DNA of 64,000 nucleotides, taken from the NCBI GenBank assembly GCA_018266615.1, contig JAFEAB010000097.1, positions 1 to 64,000 on the forward strand. Reading direction: 5' to 3'. Origin of the DNA: Bacteroidota bacterium. Lineage in GTDB: Bacteria; Bacteroidota; Bacteroidia; Chitinophagales; Chitinophagaceae. A model generated the notes under the pieces. It made no database searches. It worked only from the letters and a program-made list of their open reading frames with translations, and had not been told where the DNA came from. The position numbers and the translations under genes are program-made. Of the stretch, positions 16,343 through 23,479 are shown piece after piece; the first letter of the stretch is position 1; each line of letters opens with the position of its first letter.

Positions 16343-16978
16343 ATGGCAAAATCAAGAAAAATTAAACATATAGCGGTAGCAGGAAATATTGGGGCAGGGA
16401 AAACCACCCTCACTGAAATGCTTAGCAAACATTACAAATGGATCCCCCAGTTTGAAGATGTGGACCATAATCCCTACCTAAACGATTTTTATGAGGATAT
16501 GCCCCGCTGGAGTTTTAACCTCCAGATTTTCTTCCTCAATAGTCGCCTAAATCAGTTGCTGGAAATTGAACGGGGAACCGAAACGGTTATCCAGGATCGA
16601 ACGATTTATGAAGATGCGAATATATTCGCACCCAACCTCCACGATATGGGGCTGATGGGAAAGCGCGATTTCGATAATTATTATCGTTTTTTTGAAACCC
16701 TCAAATCGATGGTGAAGCCTCCCGATCTGCTGATCTATTTGAAAGCCTCGGTACCCACCCTGGTAGGGCAAATTCAAAAAAGAGGAAGAGAATATGAGGA
16801 AAATATACGGCTCGATTATTTAAAGAAACTCAACGAATTGTATAGTAACTGGATAGACAGTTACAAGGAAGGCCCCCTGTTGATTGTGGATGCAGACAGC
16901 AATAAATTTGCAGATAATGAGGAGGACCTGGGTAAGATCATCAACTCCATCGACTCTACCCTGTTTGGGCTTTTTTGA
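16343..16978 (+). CDS. Deoxynucleoside kinase (dAK/dGK/dCK family)
   Basis: 211 residues. The P-loop GNIGAGKTTL starts at residue 14, and IQDRTIYEDANIFA near residue 85 is the ERS/DR-type motif that binds the 5'-hydroxyl. The LDYLKKLNELYSNWIDSY region carries the family's C-terminal helix, and QKRGREYEENIRLDY is the lid with its arginines. The enzyme phosphorylates deoxynucleosides for salvage. Substrate specificity cannot be told from motifs alone; Bacteroidota homologues are often deoxyadenosine/deoxyguanosine kinases. A TACATTCG element at 16309 is a possible -7 signal. The stop codon abuts the stop of the convergent response-regulator gene with no gap. Confidence 0.9.
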   Translation: MAKSRKIKHIAVAGNIGAGKTTLTEMLSKHYKWIPQFEDVDHNPYLNDFYEDMPRWSFNLQIFFLNSRLNQLLEIERGTETVIQDRTIYEDANIFAPNLHDMGLMGKRDFDNYYRFFETLKSMVKPPDLLIYLKASVPTLVGQIQKRGREYEENIRLDYLKKLNELYSNWIDSYKEGPLLIVDADSNKFADNEEDLGKIINSIDSTLFGLF

Positions 16979-17635
16979 TTAATCGATCAATTGGTTTTTC
17001 ATGGCATAAAATACAAGTCCAACCGAATTTTTCACCCCAAACCTTTCCATTAGCCTGTCTTTTATGGCTTCCACCGTGCGGGCGCTGATATCCATTTTCT
17101 GGGCAATTTCAGTGGCTGTAAATTCCATGCAAACCAGGGTGAGAACTTCCTTCTCCCGCTCACTCAAAACGATTTCAGAATTAAGGTTGTGGTTGAACTT
17201 TTGTTTAGAATAATTCTTTTTAATGAGGACTCTGTTTACAAAAGGGTTGAGGTAGAAACCCGTCCTTTTCACATCCATGATGGCTTTCTTAATTTCGGCA
17301 GGCTCTGTATTTTTTAAAAGGTAGCCCGCAGCTCCGCAATCCATCAGGTGCCCAACAAACCGGTCATCTTCGTACATGGTAAGAATGATTACCCGAATTT
17401 GGGGGAATTGTTTGGTAATGATCTTGGTAGTATCAATTCCATCCTTTACCGGCATACGCAGGTCGCAAAGGATTACGTCCGGCATAAATTCAGGAATTTT
17501 TTCGATGAGTTCTTCGCCATTATCGGCCTCCATTACAAACTTGATGTTCATATAGGGGCGCATCGATAGCACTACACCTTTTCGAAAGATTTTGTGATCA
17601 TCGGCAATGGCAACGGTTATTTGATTGGCTTCCAT
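16979..17635 (-). CDS. NarL/LuxR-type response regulator (cassette 1)
   Basis: 218 residues. The receiver domain begins with IADDHKIFRKG, carries the phospho-acceptor Asp at 58 in VILCDLRMP, and has the Thr and Lys switch residues in ILTMYEDD and YLLKNTEP. A linker follows, then a LuxR-type HTH at about 150-218 (LSEREKEVLTLVCMEFTATE, then RTVEAIKDRLMERFG). The C-terminus VGLVFYAMKNQLID resembles the ends of the two other regulators in this island. It is the last gene of the membrane protein-kinase-regulator cassette. The 80-bp gap before it contains a degenerate copy of the palindrome that is repeated upstream of the cassette. Confidence 0.93.
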   Translation of the reverse strand: MEANQITVAIADDHKIFRKGVVLSMRPYMNIKFVMEADNGEELIEKIPEFMPDVILCDLRMPVKDGIDTTKIITKQFPQIRVIILTMYEDDRFVGHLMDCGAAGYLLKNTEPAEIKKAIMDVKRTGFYLNPFVNRVLIKKNYSKQKFNHNLNSEIVLSEREKEVLTLVCMEFTATEIAQKMDISARTVEAIKDRLMERFGVKNSVGLVFYAMKNQLID

Positions 17636-17679
17636 AGCGTGGGGTAAGCAAATTTAAAAAAAAGCATCTGCATTTCTAA

Positions 17680-17693
17680 ACGAAAAATTACGA
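17680..17693 (-). promoter_or_regulatory. Degenerate copy of the TCGTA-N4-TACGA palindrome
   Basis: Read on the minus strand this is TCGTA-ATTT-TTCGT, with two mismatches to the consensus built from the array at 19.4-19.6 kb and with the same spacing. It lies between the kinase and regulator genes of cassette 1, 45 bp before the regulator ATG, where it could act as a second control point. Confidence 0.35.
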
Positions 17694-17715
17694 CGCATTA
17701 TTACGCAAGCAATAA

Positions 17716-18537
17716 TCATGCTATAGGTTCCCTTGGTATTTCCAGGGTAATTTTATAGTAGGTTTGGCTGGGGTCTATTTCAAAAAATATCCTTCCTTTC
17801 AGTACCTTAATCCGGCTGGCAATATTCTTTAATCCCAACCCGTTTGCATTGTGGTTTAGTTTATCGAATTCGGCCTGAACGATCCCTTTACCATCGTGGT
17901 GTATGCGAAGGTAGATTTTATTATTTGCCGCATTTTGGGTAAGGTGGATGAAACCGGCATTGCTGTGTTTCATGATGTTATTGATCAATTCCTGGATCAC
18001 CCGAAAGATGAGCAGTTCCTGATCTACCTTTAGCCTATCCCGGTAATCGTGAAACCGGGCGCTTGCATTCAGGGTTCCGCTTCCACTAATTTTCTGAAAC
18101 ATATCGGTGGTGGCGCTTTCCAATCCAAAATTTTTGAGCGTTGGAGGCATCAGGCTATGGCTGATATTCCGAATTAGCAGGATGGCATCATCAATAATTT
18201 GTTTGGCGCTGTAAATACTCTGGAGCTGCTGGGCCTTTTCCTGATTTACCAGGTTTTCGTTGAGGTAAAGCCTGGCAGTTGCCAACAGCGGCCCGGCATC
18301 GTCGTGCAGATCGGCGGCTATCCGTTGCCGTTCTTCTTCCTGGAAACGGATTGAGGCATTTAGGAGAATTTGCTGCTTTTCCTCTTCCAGTTTTTTCATC
18401 TGAAGCTGGTAGCGGATTACTTTTCGTTGGTGGAAGATAACAAACACAATAATCCCTATGGCCAGGGTAAGCATACCCAGGGTACCTAAAAACATTAACC
18501 TGGAGATCCCGGTTGTATCTGCCTCAAGTAAAAACAT
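17716..18537 (-). CDS. NarX-type sensor histidine kinase (HisKA_3/HATPase, cassette 1)
   Basis: 273 residues. One membrane helix lies at about 12-35 (LMFLGTLGMLTLAIGIIVFV), with only about ten residues outside it, so there is no periplasmic sensor domain. A coiled-coil linker (LQMKKLEEEKQQILL) leads to the HisKA_3 phospho-acceptor EEERQRIAADLHDDAG with His78. The ATPase part has the N-box FRVIQELINNIMKHSNA, a G1-like HHDGKGI and the G2 box GLGLKNIASRI. Because it cannot sense much itself, the membrane protein encoded 7 bp upstream is a plausible sensor partner. The phospho-target should be the regulator encoded directly downstream. Confidence 0.92.
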   Translation of the reverse strand: MFLLEADTTGISRLMFLGTLGMLTLAIGIIVFVIFHQRKVIRYQLQMKKLEEEKQQILLNASIRFQEEERQRIAADLHDDAGPLLATARLYLNENLVNQEKAQQLQSIYSAKQIIDDAILLIRNISHSLMPPTLKNFGLESATTDMFQKISGSGTLNASARFHDYRDRLKVDQELLIFRVIQELINNIMKHSNAGFIHLTQNAANNKIYLRIHHDGKGIVQAEFDKLNHNANGLGLKNIASRIKVLKGRIFFEIDPSQTYYKITLEIPREPIA

Positions 18538-18544
18538 ACAGGAA

Positions 18545-19228
18545 TTAATTGTTTGAAATATCTAATTTTTGAAACCCTTCATCGTTCGGAAAAGGGATGT
18601 TCTCATCTGTTATTTCGTTTTTTTCTGAACCTAGTAACGCTAAACAAAGCAAAATATTCTTAGAAATGGTAACAATCATATATATCATTCCACTCTGTGC
18701 CCGAATTTTTGGATCTAGGGATAGCTTTGTAAGAAGGATATTAAAAAAATTACCGGAAAAGTATATTAGGAGTCCAACCGCAATCCAAAAGCTAATGGTA
18801 GATGAAATGGGAATGGAAACAATGTCATTCATTCTTTGAAAAAGGAAAAAGACAATAACTACTATAAAAAATAGGAATTCAAAAATTAAGGTATTCGTCG
18901 GAACTTTCTTTATTTGGAATAAGTCAAAAACGAAAAAGGCAAGAAAAACCATTGAAGCAAAATAGATAATTGTTCGTAATACCTTTCTATGTATGAATTT
19001 TAAAAAAAAGAAAGTCAATACAAGGAATTCGAGAAGAGAGAAAAGTTTTATAATTTGAAGATTCAGTAATGGAGACTTAAAAGTTAATAGGTAAGTCACT
19101 ATACTAAATACCGCCAATATTAATGTATAATAAAAAAAAACCTTTAGTGCCTTATTCGTCAATTTTTTATAAAAGATCGAATAAAATACTAAAGGTAAAA
19201 ATTCACTAAAAATTATTAGTTGAAACAA
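18545..19228 (-). CDS. Multi-pass membrane protein of signalling cassette 1 (unknown family)
   Basis: 227 residues, very hydrophobic, with about seven predicted helices and a short hydrophilic C-terminus (KNEITDENIPFPNDEGFQKL). I do not recognise the family. No ATG fits: the frame opens at TTG (19228) after a nearby stop, and the first ATG lies far inside helix 3-4, so TTG is favoured. It shares size, position, apparent topology and the motif SFWIAVGLLIYFSG with the protein of cassette 2 (GFWIVVGTLCGGG), which suggests common ancestry. Base composition is clearly more AT-rich than that of the kinase gene. It ends 7 bp before the kinase. A sensor or ligand-binding role is inferred from context only. 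Confidence 0.75.
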   Translation of the reverse strand: MFQLIIFSEFLPLVFYSIFYKKLTNKALKVFFYYTLILAVFSIVTYLLTFKSPLLNLQIIKLFSLLEFLVLTFFFLKFIHRKVLRTIIYFASMVFLAFFVFDLFQIKKVPTNTLIFEFLFFIVVIVFFLFQRMNDIVSIPISSTISFWIAVGLLIYFSGNFFNILLTKLSLDPKIRAQSGMIYMIVTISKNILLCLALLGSEKNEITDENIPFPNDEGFQKLDISNN

Positions 19229-19366
19229 AGGCTAAACAAATAGGTTAATACCCAAATGTAAATAAAATATACCCTTTATTACCAACCAAATAACAAGAAG
19301 ATAATTGAACTAAGCATAAAAAATTTTTAGTGGTTTACAATTGATTGATGCTGCTAACTTCCCCAA

Positions 19367-19625
19367 TCGTAGTTTTACGAACAACCGATAAAACCGGAAT
19401 CGTATGTTTACGATAACACAAATTCATCAGAGACAATTAGTTAGATCAATATTTAGAGGTATTTGTAAATAATAATGAGGTAAAGTTACGATTGTTATTC
19501 CGTATTTTTACTATTCATTTTTTTCTATTTTTTTAAGAAATTTTCGATTTCTGGAAGTTTATCCACATATCCACATTTTCAATTAACGCGTAGGTTTACT
19601 ATGCGGGGTTATCGTAAATTTACGT
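19367..19625. promoter_or_regulatory. Array of six 14-bp palindromes, consensus TCGTA-N4-TACGA
   Basis: Six copies with identical arm length and 4-bp spacing start at 19367 (TCGTAGTTTTACGA), 19400 (TCGTATGTTTACGA), 19478 (AGGTAAAGTTACGA), 19500 (CCGTATTTTTACTA), 19588 (GCGTAGGTTTACTA) and 19612 (TCGTAAATTTACGT). The shared core is GTA-NN-TTTAC; only the third copy departs from it, by one base. They come in pairs with starts 33, 22 and 24 bp apart. They fill the gap between the divergent cassette 1 operon and the middle regulator gene. The twofold symmetry suits a dimeric DNA-binding protein, and the NarL-type regulators encoded on both sides are the obvious candidates (inference). Confidence 0.75.
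19559..19575 (+). promoter_or_regulatory. Two overlapping-adjacent DnaA-box-like 9-mers
   Basis: TTATCCACA (19559-19567) equals the strong E. coli DnaA box; ATATCCACA (19567-19575) follows with one mismatch and shares a base. They lie directly after a T-rich tract and between the fourth and fifth palindromes. Two boxes alone do not make an origin; regulation by DnaA or chance are both possible. Confidence 0.35.
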
Positions 19626-19753
19626 TTCCATAATTTTAGAATTGACTGATATTCAACTTACTGTGACTTTGGAGGACTTCAAATTCCAGGGGCGAATTCA
19701 AAATTTTTCTGAAAATATTGGTACCTTGAAACCCTAATCCAATAATTGCTTAC

Positions 19754-20419
19754 ATGTCCACTGAGAATCAAATTAAAATTGCCATCGCCGATGACCACAA
19801 GATTTTCCGGGATGGCATCAAGATGGCCCTGTCGGGTAAGGAAAATCTCAAAATGCTTTGGGAGGCGGAAGATGGAAAAGATATGCTGCATAAAATCTCC
19901 ATTAAAAAACCCGAAGTATTGCTGATGGATATCCGGATGCCCGAAATTGACGGAATCAATGCTATTCAGCTCATCCGAAAGGAATTTGAAGATATCAAGA
20001 TAATCGTCCTAACCATGTACGACGATCAGCAAATGATCAGCAAAATGATGGAAATGGGCGCCAACGCATACCTAACCAAAACCACCGATCCCGAAGAGAT
20101 TTATGAAGCCATCCTCACCTGCATGAACGATGATTTTTACTTTAACGAACTGGTGAATAAGGCGGTGATGGGAAAACTGCTTCAAAAAAAGAATGTGCGG
20201 CACCATTATGGAGCAAATACTCCGGTTCAGTTCAGCGAAAAAGAGATTAAAATCCTTCAGTTGCTGGCGGAAGATAAAACCACCGAGGAGATATCCAAAG
20301 TAATTTTCCTCAGTCCGCGCACTATCGAAACCATCCGGCAGAATATGAAAACCAAGGTAAATGCCAAAACCATTGGCGGCCTTATTATGTACGGCATGCG
20401 CAATAAACTGATTGAGTGA
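19754..20419 (+). CDS. NarL/LuxR-type response regulator (orphan, middle of island)
   Basis: 221 residues. The receiver starts KIAIADDHKIFRDGIKMAL, with Asp59 in VLLMDIRMPEIDG, Thr in IVLTMYDDQQ and Lys in AYLTKTTDPEE. The HTH domain spans about 150-221 (FSEKEIKILQLLAEDKTTEE, LSPRTIETIRQNMKTK). It is closest to the cassette 1 regulator: IADDHKIFR and the LTMY segment are shared. It has no kinase gene of its own and is divergent from cassette 1 across the palindrome array, so it may be phosphorylated by one of the two kinases here. Its stop TGA abuts the stop of the convergent cassette 2 regulator (TGATCA), leaving no room for a terminator. Confidence 0.93.
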   Translation: MSTENQIKIAIADDHKIFRDGIKMALSGKENLKMLWEAEDGKDMLHKISIKKPEVLLMDIRMPEIDGINAIQLIRKEFEDIKIIVLTMYDDQQMISKMMEMGANAYLTKTTDPEEIYEAILTCMNDDFYFNELVNKAVMGKLLQKKNVRHHYGANTPVQFSEKEIKILQLLAEDKTTEEISKVIFLSPRTIETIRQNMKTKVNAKTIGGLIMYGMRNKLIE

Positions 20420-21067
20420 TCAGGCAGAAATCAATCCGTTTTTTAAAGCAAAAATAGCCAGCCCTACCCTGCTTTTCACCTCCAAGCGGTCGAAGAGGGA
20501 GTCGCGGTATCCATCCACCGATCGCACCGAAATATTTAATTTACCGGCAATTTCTTTATAGGTCAAATCGGTACTCACCAGGCGTAGGAATTGGATATCC
20601 ATATCGGAAAGCATTACCCTTTCAACCGGCAGGTTTTCCTGATAGCTTTTTTGAAACAGGGTAGCCAGCTTCCCGGTGGTGCGATGGGAGTAATAATATC
20701 CATCTTTCATCACAGCCGAAATAGCCGCCCGCAGTTCAAATGGATGAATATCCTTCCGAAGAAAACCCCTTACGCCGTATTGAAGGAGCCGGATGAGGGC
20801 CACTTCGGAATCGTACATGGTAAGAATGAGTACCCGCACCTCCGGATGATGGGTGAACAACCATTCCGCCGTATCGTACCCGTCCATCTCCGGCATATTC
20901 AGGTCAAGTAAAACAAGGTTTGGAATAACCCCTCTCTCCACTATTTGCTGCAATTCTTTCCCGTGTGCAGCAACACCGGTTACTTTACATTCGTCGAAGC
21001 TCTCAATTGTTTCCGCCAGGGCATCCCGCAATAATACATGGTCATCAACCAGGCAAACTTGTATCAT
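20420..21067 (-). CDS. NarL/LuxR-type response regulator (cassette 2)
   Basis: 215 residues from the ATG giving MIQVCLVDDHVLLRDALAET, the usual receiver start; a TTG nine codons earlier is rejected. The phospho-acceptor is Asp55 in LVLLDLNMPEMDG. The switch residues are in LILTMYDSE and GFLRKDIHP. The HTH domain is in about 145-213 (LSDMDIQFLRLVSTDLTYKE, RSVDGYRDSLFDRLEV). The C-terminus VGLAIFALKNGLI resembles the other two regulators. The gene overlaps the kinase gene by 23 bases, so expression is tightly coupled. It is more distant from the other two regulators than these are from each other, which suggests a different DNA target. Confidence 0.93.
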   Translation of the reverse strand: MIQVCLVDDHVLLRDALAETIESFDECKVTGVAAHGKELQQIVERGVIPNLVLLDLNMPEMDGYDTAEWLFTHHPEVRVLILTMYDSEVALIRLLQYGVRGFLRKDIHPFELRAAISAVMKDGYYYSHRTTGKLATLFQKSYQENLPVERVMLSDMDIQFLRLVSTDLTYKEIAGKLNISVRSVDGYRDSLFDRLEVKSRVGLAIFALKNGLISA

Positions 21068-21833
21068 TTGTGTTTCTTTTAATTTGTAATTCAATCAGGG
21101 TACCTTTTCCGGGAGCAGAAAATACATGGCAGGCGCCATTAACCAGTTTCGCCCGTCGTTGAATATTGGTAATGCCAATACCCTTCGAAGTAATTTTCCC
21201 CGGATCAAAGCCCACACCATCGTCTGATATGGCGAAAGAAAGTTCATCTTCTTTTTCTTTCAGGGATATATTAACTTTCGTTGCCTTTGCGTGTTTAAGG
21301 ATATTGCTTTCAGCTTCCTGGAAAATGCGATAAAGGATAATGCTGTGGAATTCATCCACCGGACCGGAAGGCAGGGTGGCATCAAATGAAAAATGGATAC
21401 CGGATACCTCCTTCAGAAAATCAATATCTTCTTCGATAGCCATTACCAGGCCAATTTTCCGGATCCTGCTCGAGCTCAGGTTCCGGCTGAAATTCCGCAA
21501 TTCATCCAATAACTGGTTTACCAGAGTGAGAGATCCTGTCACTTTTTGCGATTCCATTACCTGTAATTGAAATTTCACCAGGGTGAGGCGCTGGCCCCAG
21601 TTATCGTGTACTTCCCGGGCAATCTGCTCAAAGGTTTGCTCCTGCACGGCAAGTTCAGAATGTAGTTCCCGGTTATAATTCAGCATCTTGATATTAACAA
21701 TTTCCTGCTCGTGGCGGCTCTTGTTGTTAAACAGGGTTATTGAATAAGACACAATCAGCAGCAGGCTTATCCCCACAATGATGATGGCAATAATCAGGGT
21801 TATAATTAACCAGCTTGTATTATCTGGGTGCAT
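21045..21833 (-). CDS. NarX-type sensor histidine kinase (cassette 2)
   Basis: 262 residues with the same plan as the cassette 1 kinase: a single membrane helix at about 8-32 (WLIITLIIAIIIVGISLLLI), no periplasmic domain, a short coiled coil and the phospho-acceptor FEQIAREVHDNWGQRLT with His76. The ATPase part shows YRIFQEAESNILKHAKA (N-box), AISDDGVGFDPGK (G1) and GIGITNIQRRA (G2). The start overlaps the end of the membrane protein gene by 28 bases, and the end overlaps the regulator gene, so the three proteins are probably made together. As in cassette 1, the signal may come through the partner membrane protein. Confidence 0.92.
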   Translation of the reverse strand: MHPDNTSWLIITLIIAIIIVGISLLLIVSYSITLFNNKSRHEQEIVNIKMLNYNRELHSELAVQEQTFEQIAREVHDNWGQRLTLVKFQLQVMESQKVTGSLTLVNQLLDELRNFSRNLSSSRIRKIGLVMAIEEDIDFLKEVSGIHFSFDATLPSGPVDEFHSIILYRIFQEAESNILKHAKATKVNISLKEKEDELSFAISDDGVGFDPGKITSKGIGITNIQRRAKLVNGACHVFSAPGKGTLIELQIKRNTNDTSLPG

Positions 21834-22474
21834 CGGATGGCTTTTATAAAGGCTAAATACATAGCAGAATAAGAAATAAAAAATAAATCAAAAAATAAAT
21901 TCAAATAATTACTCTCCAAAACTCTAGAAAGATGATCAATGCTAGCAAACAGAGGTAAACTTACCCCACCACCACACAAAGTTCCTACCACTATCCAAAA
22001 CCCGGGATCCTTTTTAAGGTCTCGAACGGAAACATTGTTTAGTAAGGATCGGAAATATAATAATGATAAAATAACTAAAAATAAATTGGCTGCGAATTGC
22101 GCTTTATAATTAACAGAAAACCATCCCTCAGAAAATAACATATACAATAAATAGCCCCAACCACAAATAATTAAAAGAATTTGAAAAACTGAAAGAAACT
22201 TTGGATTTTGAATTTTATAAATTAATATGCTAAGAATAAAATAATGAAAAATTTTTGAAGCATTGGTAAATCCGTTAATCATTCTGGGTGAAGAATAGTG
22301 GGATAAATAAAATATCAATAGTATTACTAAACCAGAAAAAACTATTATCGGGTAAAGGCTAAAAAACTTCATATAGGAAGGGCTTATCTTATTTTTTATC
22401 AGCTTTAATGAATAAATAAAACAGATAAAAATTATTATCAACTGAATAAAGAATAATATATAATGTGCAATCAT
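21806..22474 (-). CDS. Multi-pass membrane protein of signalling cassette 2 (unknown family)
   Basis: 222 residues, about seven predicted helices, N-terminus MIAHYILFFIQLIIIFICFI. No known family is recognised. Helix 6 contains DPGFWIVVGTLCGGGVSLPL, which lines up with SFWIAVGLLIYFSGNFF of the cassette 1 protein, and the spacing of helices is alike, so the two are likely paralogues that have diverged strongly. The DNA is AT-rich compared with the kinase and regulator genes downstream. It is the first gene of its cassette. Only about 120 bp separate it from the tonB stop upstream, and no palindrome of the 19.4-kb type is seen there. Confidence 0.75.
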   Translation of the reverse strand: MIAHYILFFIQLIIIFICFIYSLKLIKNKISPSYMKFFSLYPIIVFSGLVILLIFYLSHYSSPRMINGFTNASKIFHYFILSILIYKIQNPKFLSVFQILLIICGWGYLLYMLFSEGWFSVNYKAQFAANLFLVILSLLYFRSLLNNVSVRDLKKDPGFWIVVGTLCGGGVSLPLFASIDHLSRVLESNYLNLFFDLFFISYSAMYLAFIKAIRCTQIIQAG

Positions 22475-22545
22475 ATATGCAATTTTAGATCAATAAAACA
22501 GCCTTAGACGGGGTAAACCCTCAATAAATTCCGCTTTTTTTCCCA

Positions 22546-22575
22546 ATAAAAAAACTCCCGGGAGGCCCGGGAGTT
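22546..22575 (-). terminator. Terminator of the exbB-exbD-exbD-tonB operon
   Basis: A perfect 10-bp stem (AACTCCCGGG / CCCGGGAGTT) with a 3-base loop is followed on the minus strand by a T run. It begins 22 bp after the tonB stop codon. Confidence 0.85.
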
Positions 22576-22596
22576 AAATTATTGAGTATAAATCAA

Positions 22597-23433
22597 TTAC
22601 TGTTCTGTTACTACAAAGGTTATCGGCTGGCGGCGGTAGGCGTTCACATGCCTGCCGTTTTGTAAGGCGGGAGTCCATTTGGGACCCTTTTTAATAATCT
22701 TCACCGCTTCCTGCTCCATCCCATATCCCCATTTGGTTTCGGGTACCACATCGCTAATCGTACCATCTTTACTTACAATAAACCGTACAATGACCTGGTA
22801 GGTACCGGGAGGAGCTCCATTATCAATGGGGGTATTGGCATCCAGGTTGTTTTGAAGGTATCGCCTCCAGGCAGCCTCTCCACCCGGAAATGCCGCTTCA
22901 ATTTCCACCTTATTGAAAATGGTATTCTCATAATCAATTTTGGGCTGCTCTACTACCTGCGAGCCTTTTTCTTCTACCGGAGCCTGAACAATCTGTACCT
23001 TATTGTCACTTTCAATAGTCTTGGTGCTGATCGCCTGGTCTTCCTTAATTTCCTGTATTTTTTCTTCCGGCTTTACTTCCTCATCCTTTACAATTTTGGG
23101 AGGAGTAAATTTCACCTGGTTAATTTCAGGTGGGGGTGGCGGTGTGGGCGGCGGCGGGGGTGGCGGTGGCGGTGGCGGCGGAGGCGGTTCATTCTTAATT
23201 TCTGCCAGTTGGGTATCCACCGTATTTAGCGTCTGCTTCCCCATATTGGAGCTCAGCTTATTAGCCAGCAAACTTCCCAAAAATATAAGCAAAAGGGCAA
23301 GGCCGGTAACGATGAGGGCCCTGGTTAGTCTTTTGTTATAATCTTTACGCAACTGGTACGCACCGTATGCTTTATTCTTTCCTTCAAAAACGATATCCAG
23401 AATATCAGCACTCAAAATCTTGTTAACGTCCAT
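22597..23433 (-). CDS. tonB: TonB-family energy transducer
   Basis: 278 residues from the ATG giving MDVNKILSADILDIVFEGKN; nine extra residues upstream are unlikely. The N-terminal cytoplasmic motif ending in KAYGAYQLRKDYNKR is typical of Bacteroidota TonBs. A membrane helix follows at about 38-57, then a Pro-only run of fourteen residues broken by Thr and continued, the usual periplasm-spanning arm. The C-terminal TonB domain has FPGGEAAWRRYLQNNL and GTISDVVPETKWGYGMEQEA, with KGPKWTPALQNGRHVNA. It transfers proton-motive energy from the ExbB/ExbD proteins encoded upstream to outer-membrane receptors. The last gene of its operon, ending at a strong terminator. Confidence 0.93.
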   Translation of the reverse strand: MDVNKILSADILDIVFEGKNKAYGAYQLRKDYNKRLTRALIVTGLALLLIFLGSLLANKLSSNMGKQTLNTVDTQLAEIKNEPPPPPPPPPPPPPPTPPPPPEINQVKFTPPKIVKDEEVKPEEKIQEIKEDQAISTKTIESDNKVQIVQAPVEEKGSQVVEQPKIDYENTIFNKVEIEAAFPGGEAAWRRYLQNNLDANTPIDNGAPPGTYQVIVRFIVSKDGTISDVVPETKWGYGMEQEAVKIIKKGPKWTPALQNGRHVNAYRRQPITFVVTEQ

Positions 23434-23479
23434 TTTAATTGCTTTTGTTAGTTGATGCAATTATGGAAAAAATCCATAA

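Larger units (their letters stand above)
19229..19753. other. Divergent intergenic region of the signalling island
   Basis: 525 bp without a gene, AT-rich, between the TTG of the membrane gene and the ATG of the middle regulator. Besides the palindrome array and the DnaA-like boxes it holds a T-rich tract at about 19503-19540. No clear TAnnTTTG element was found close to either start, so the promoters are either weak or activated by the palindrome-binding protein. Confidence 0.5.

Noticed and set aside
19229..19753. Chromosomal replication origin
   Set aside because: Only two DnaA-like boxes, no dnaA, dnaN or gidA-type neighbours, and gene direction does not switch clearly here.
22475..22596. 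Palindromes of the 19.4-kb type in front of cassette 2
   Set aside because: No GTA-NN-TTTAC core was found there; only the TonB terminator is clear.
23003..23341. Poly-Gly frame opposite tonB
   Set aside because: It is the reverse strand of the Pro run of TonB.
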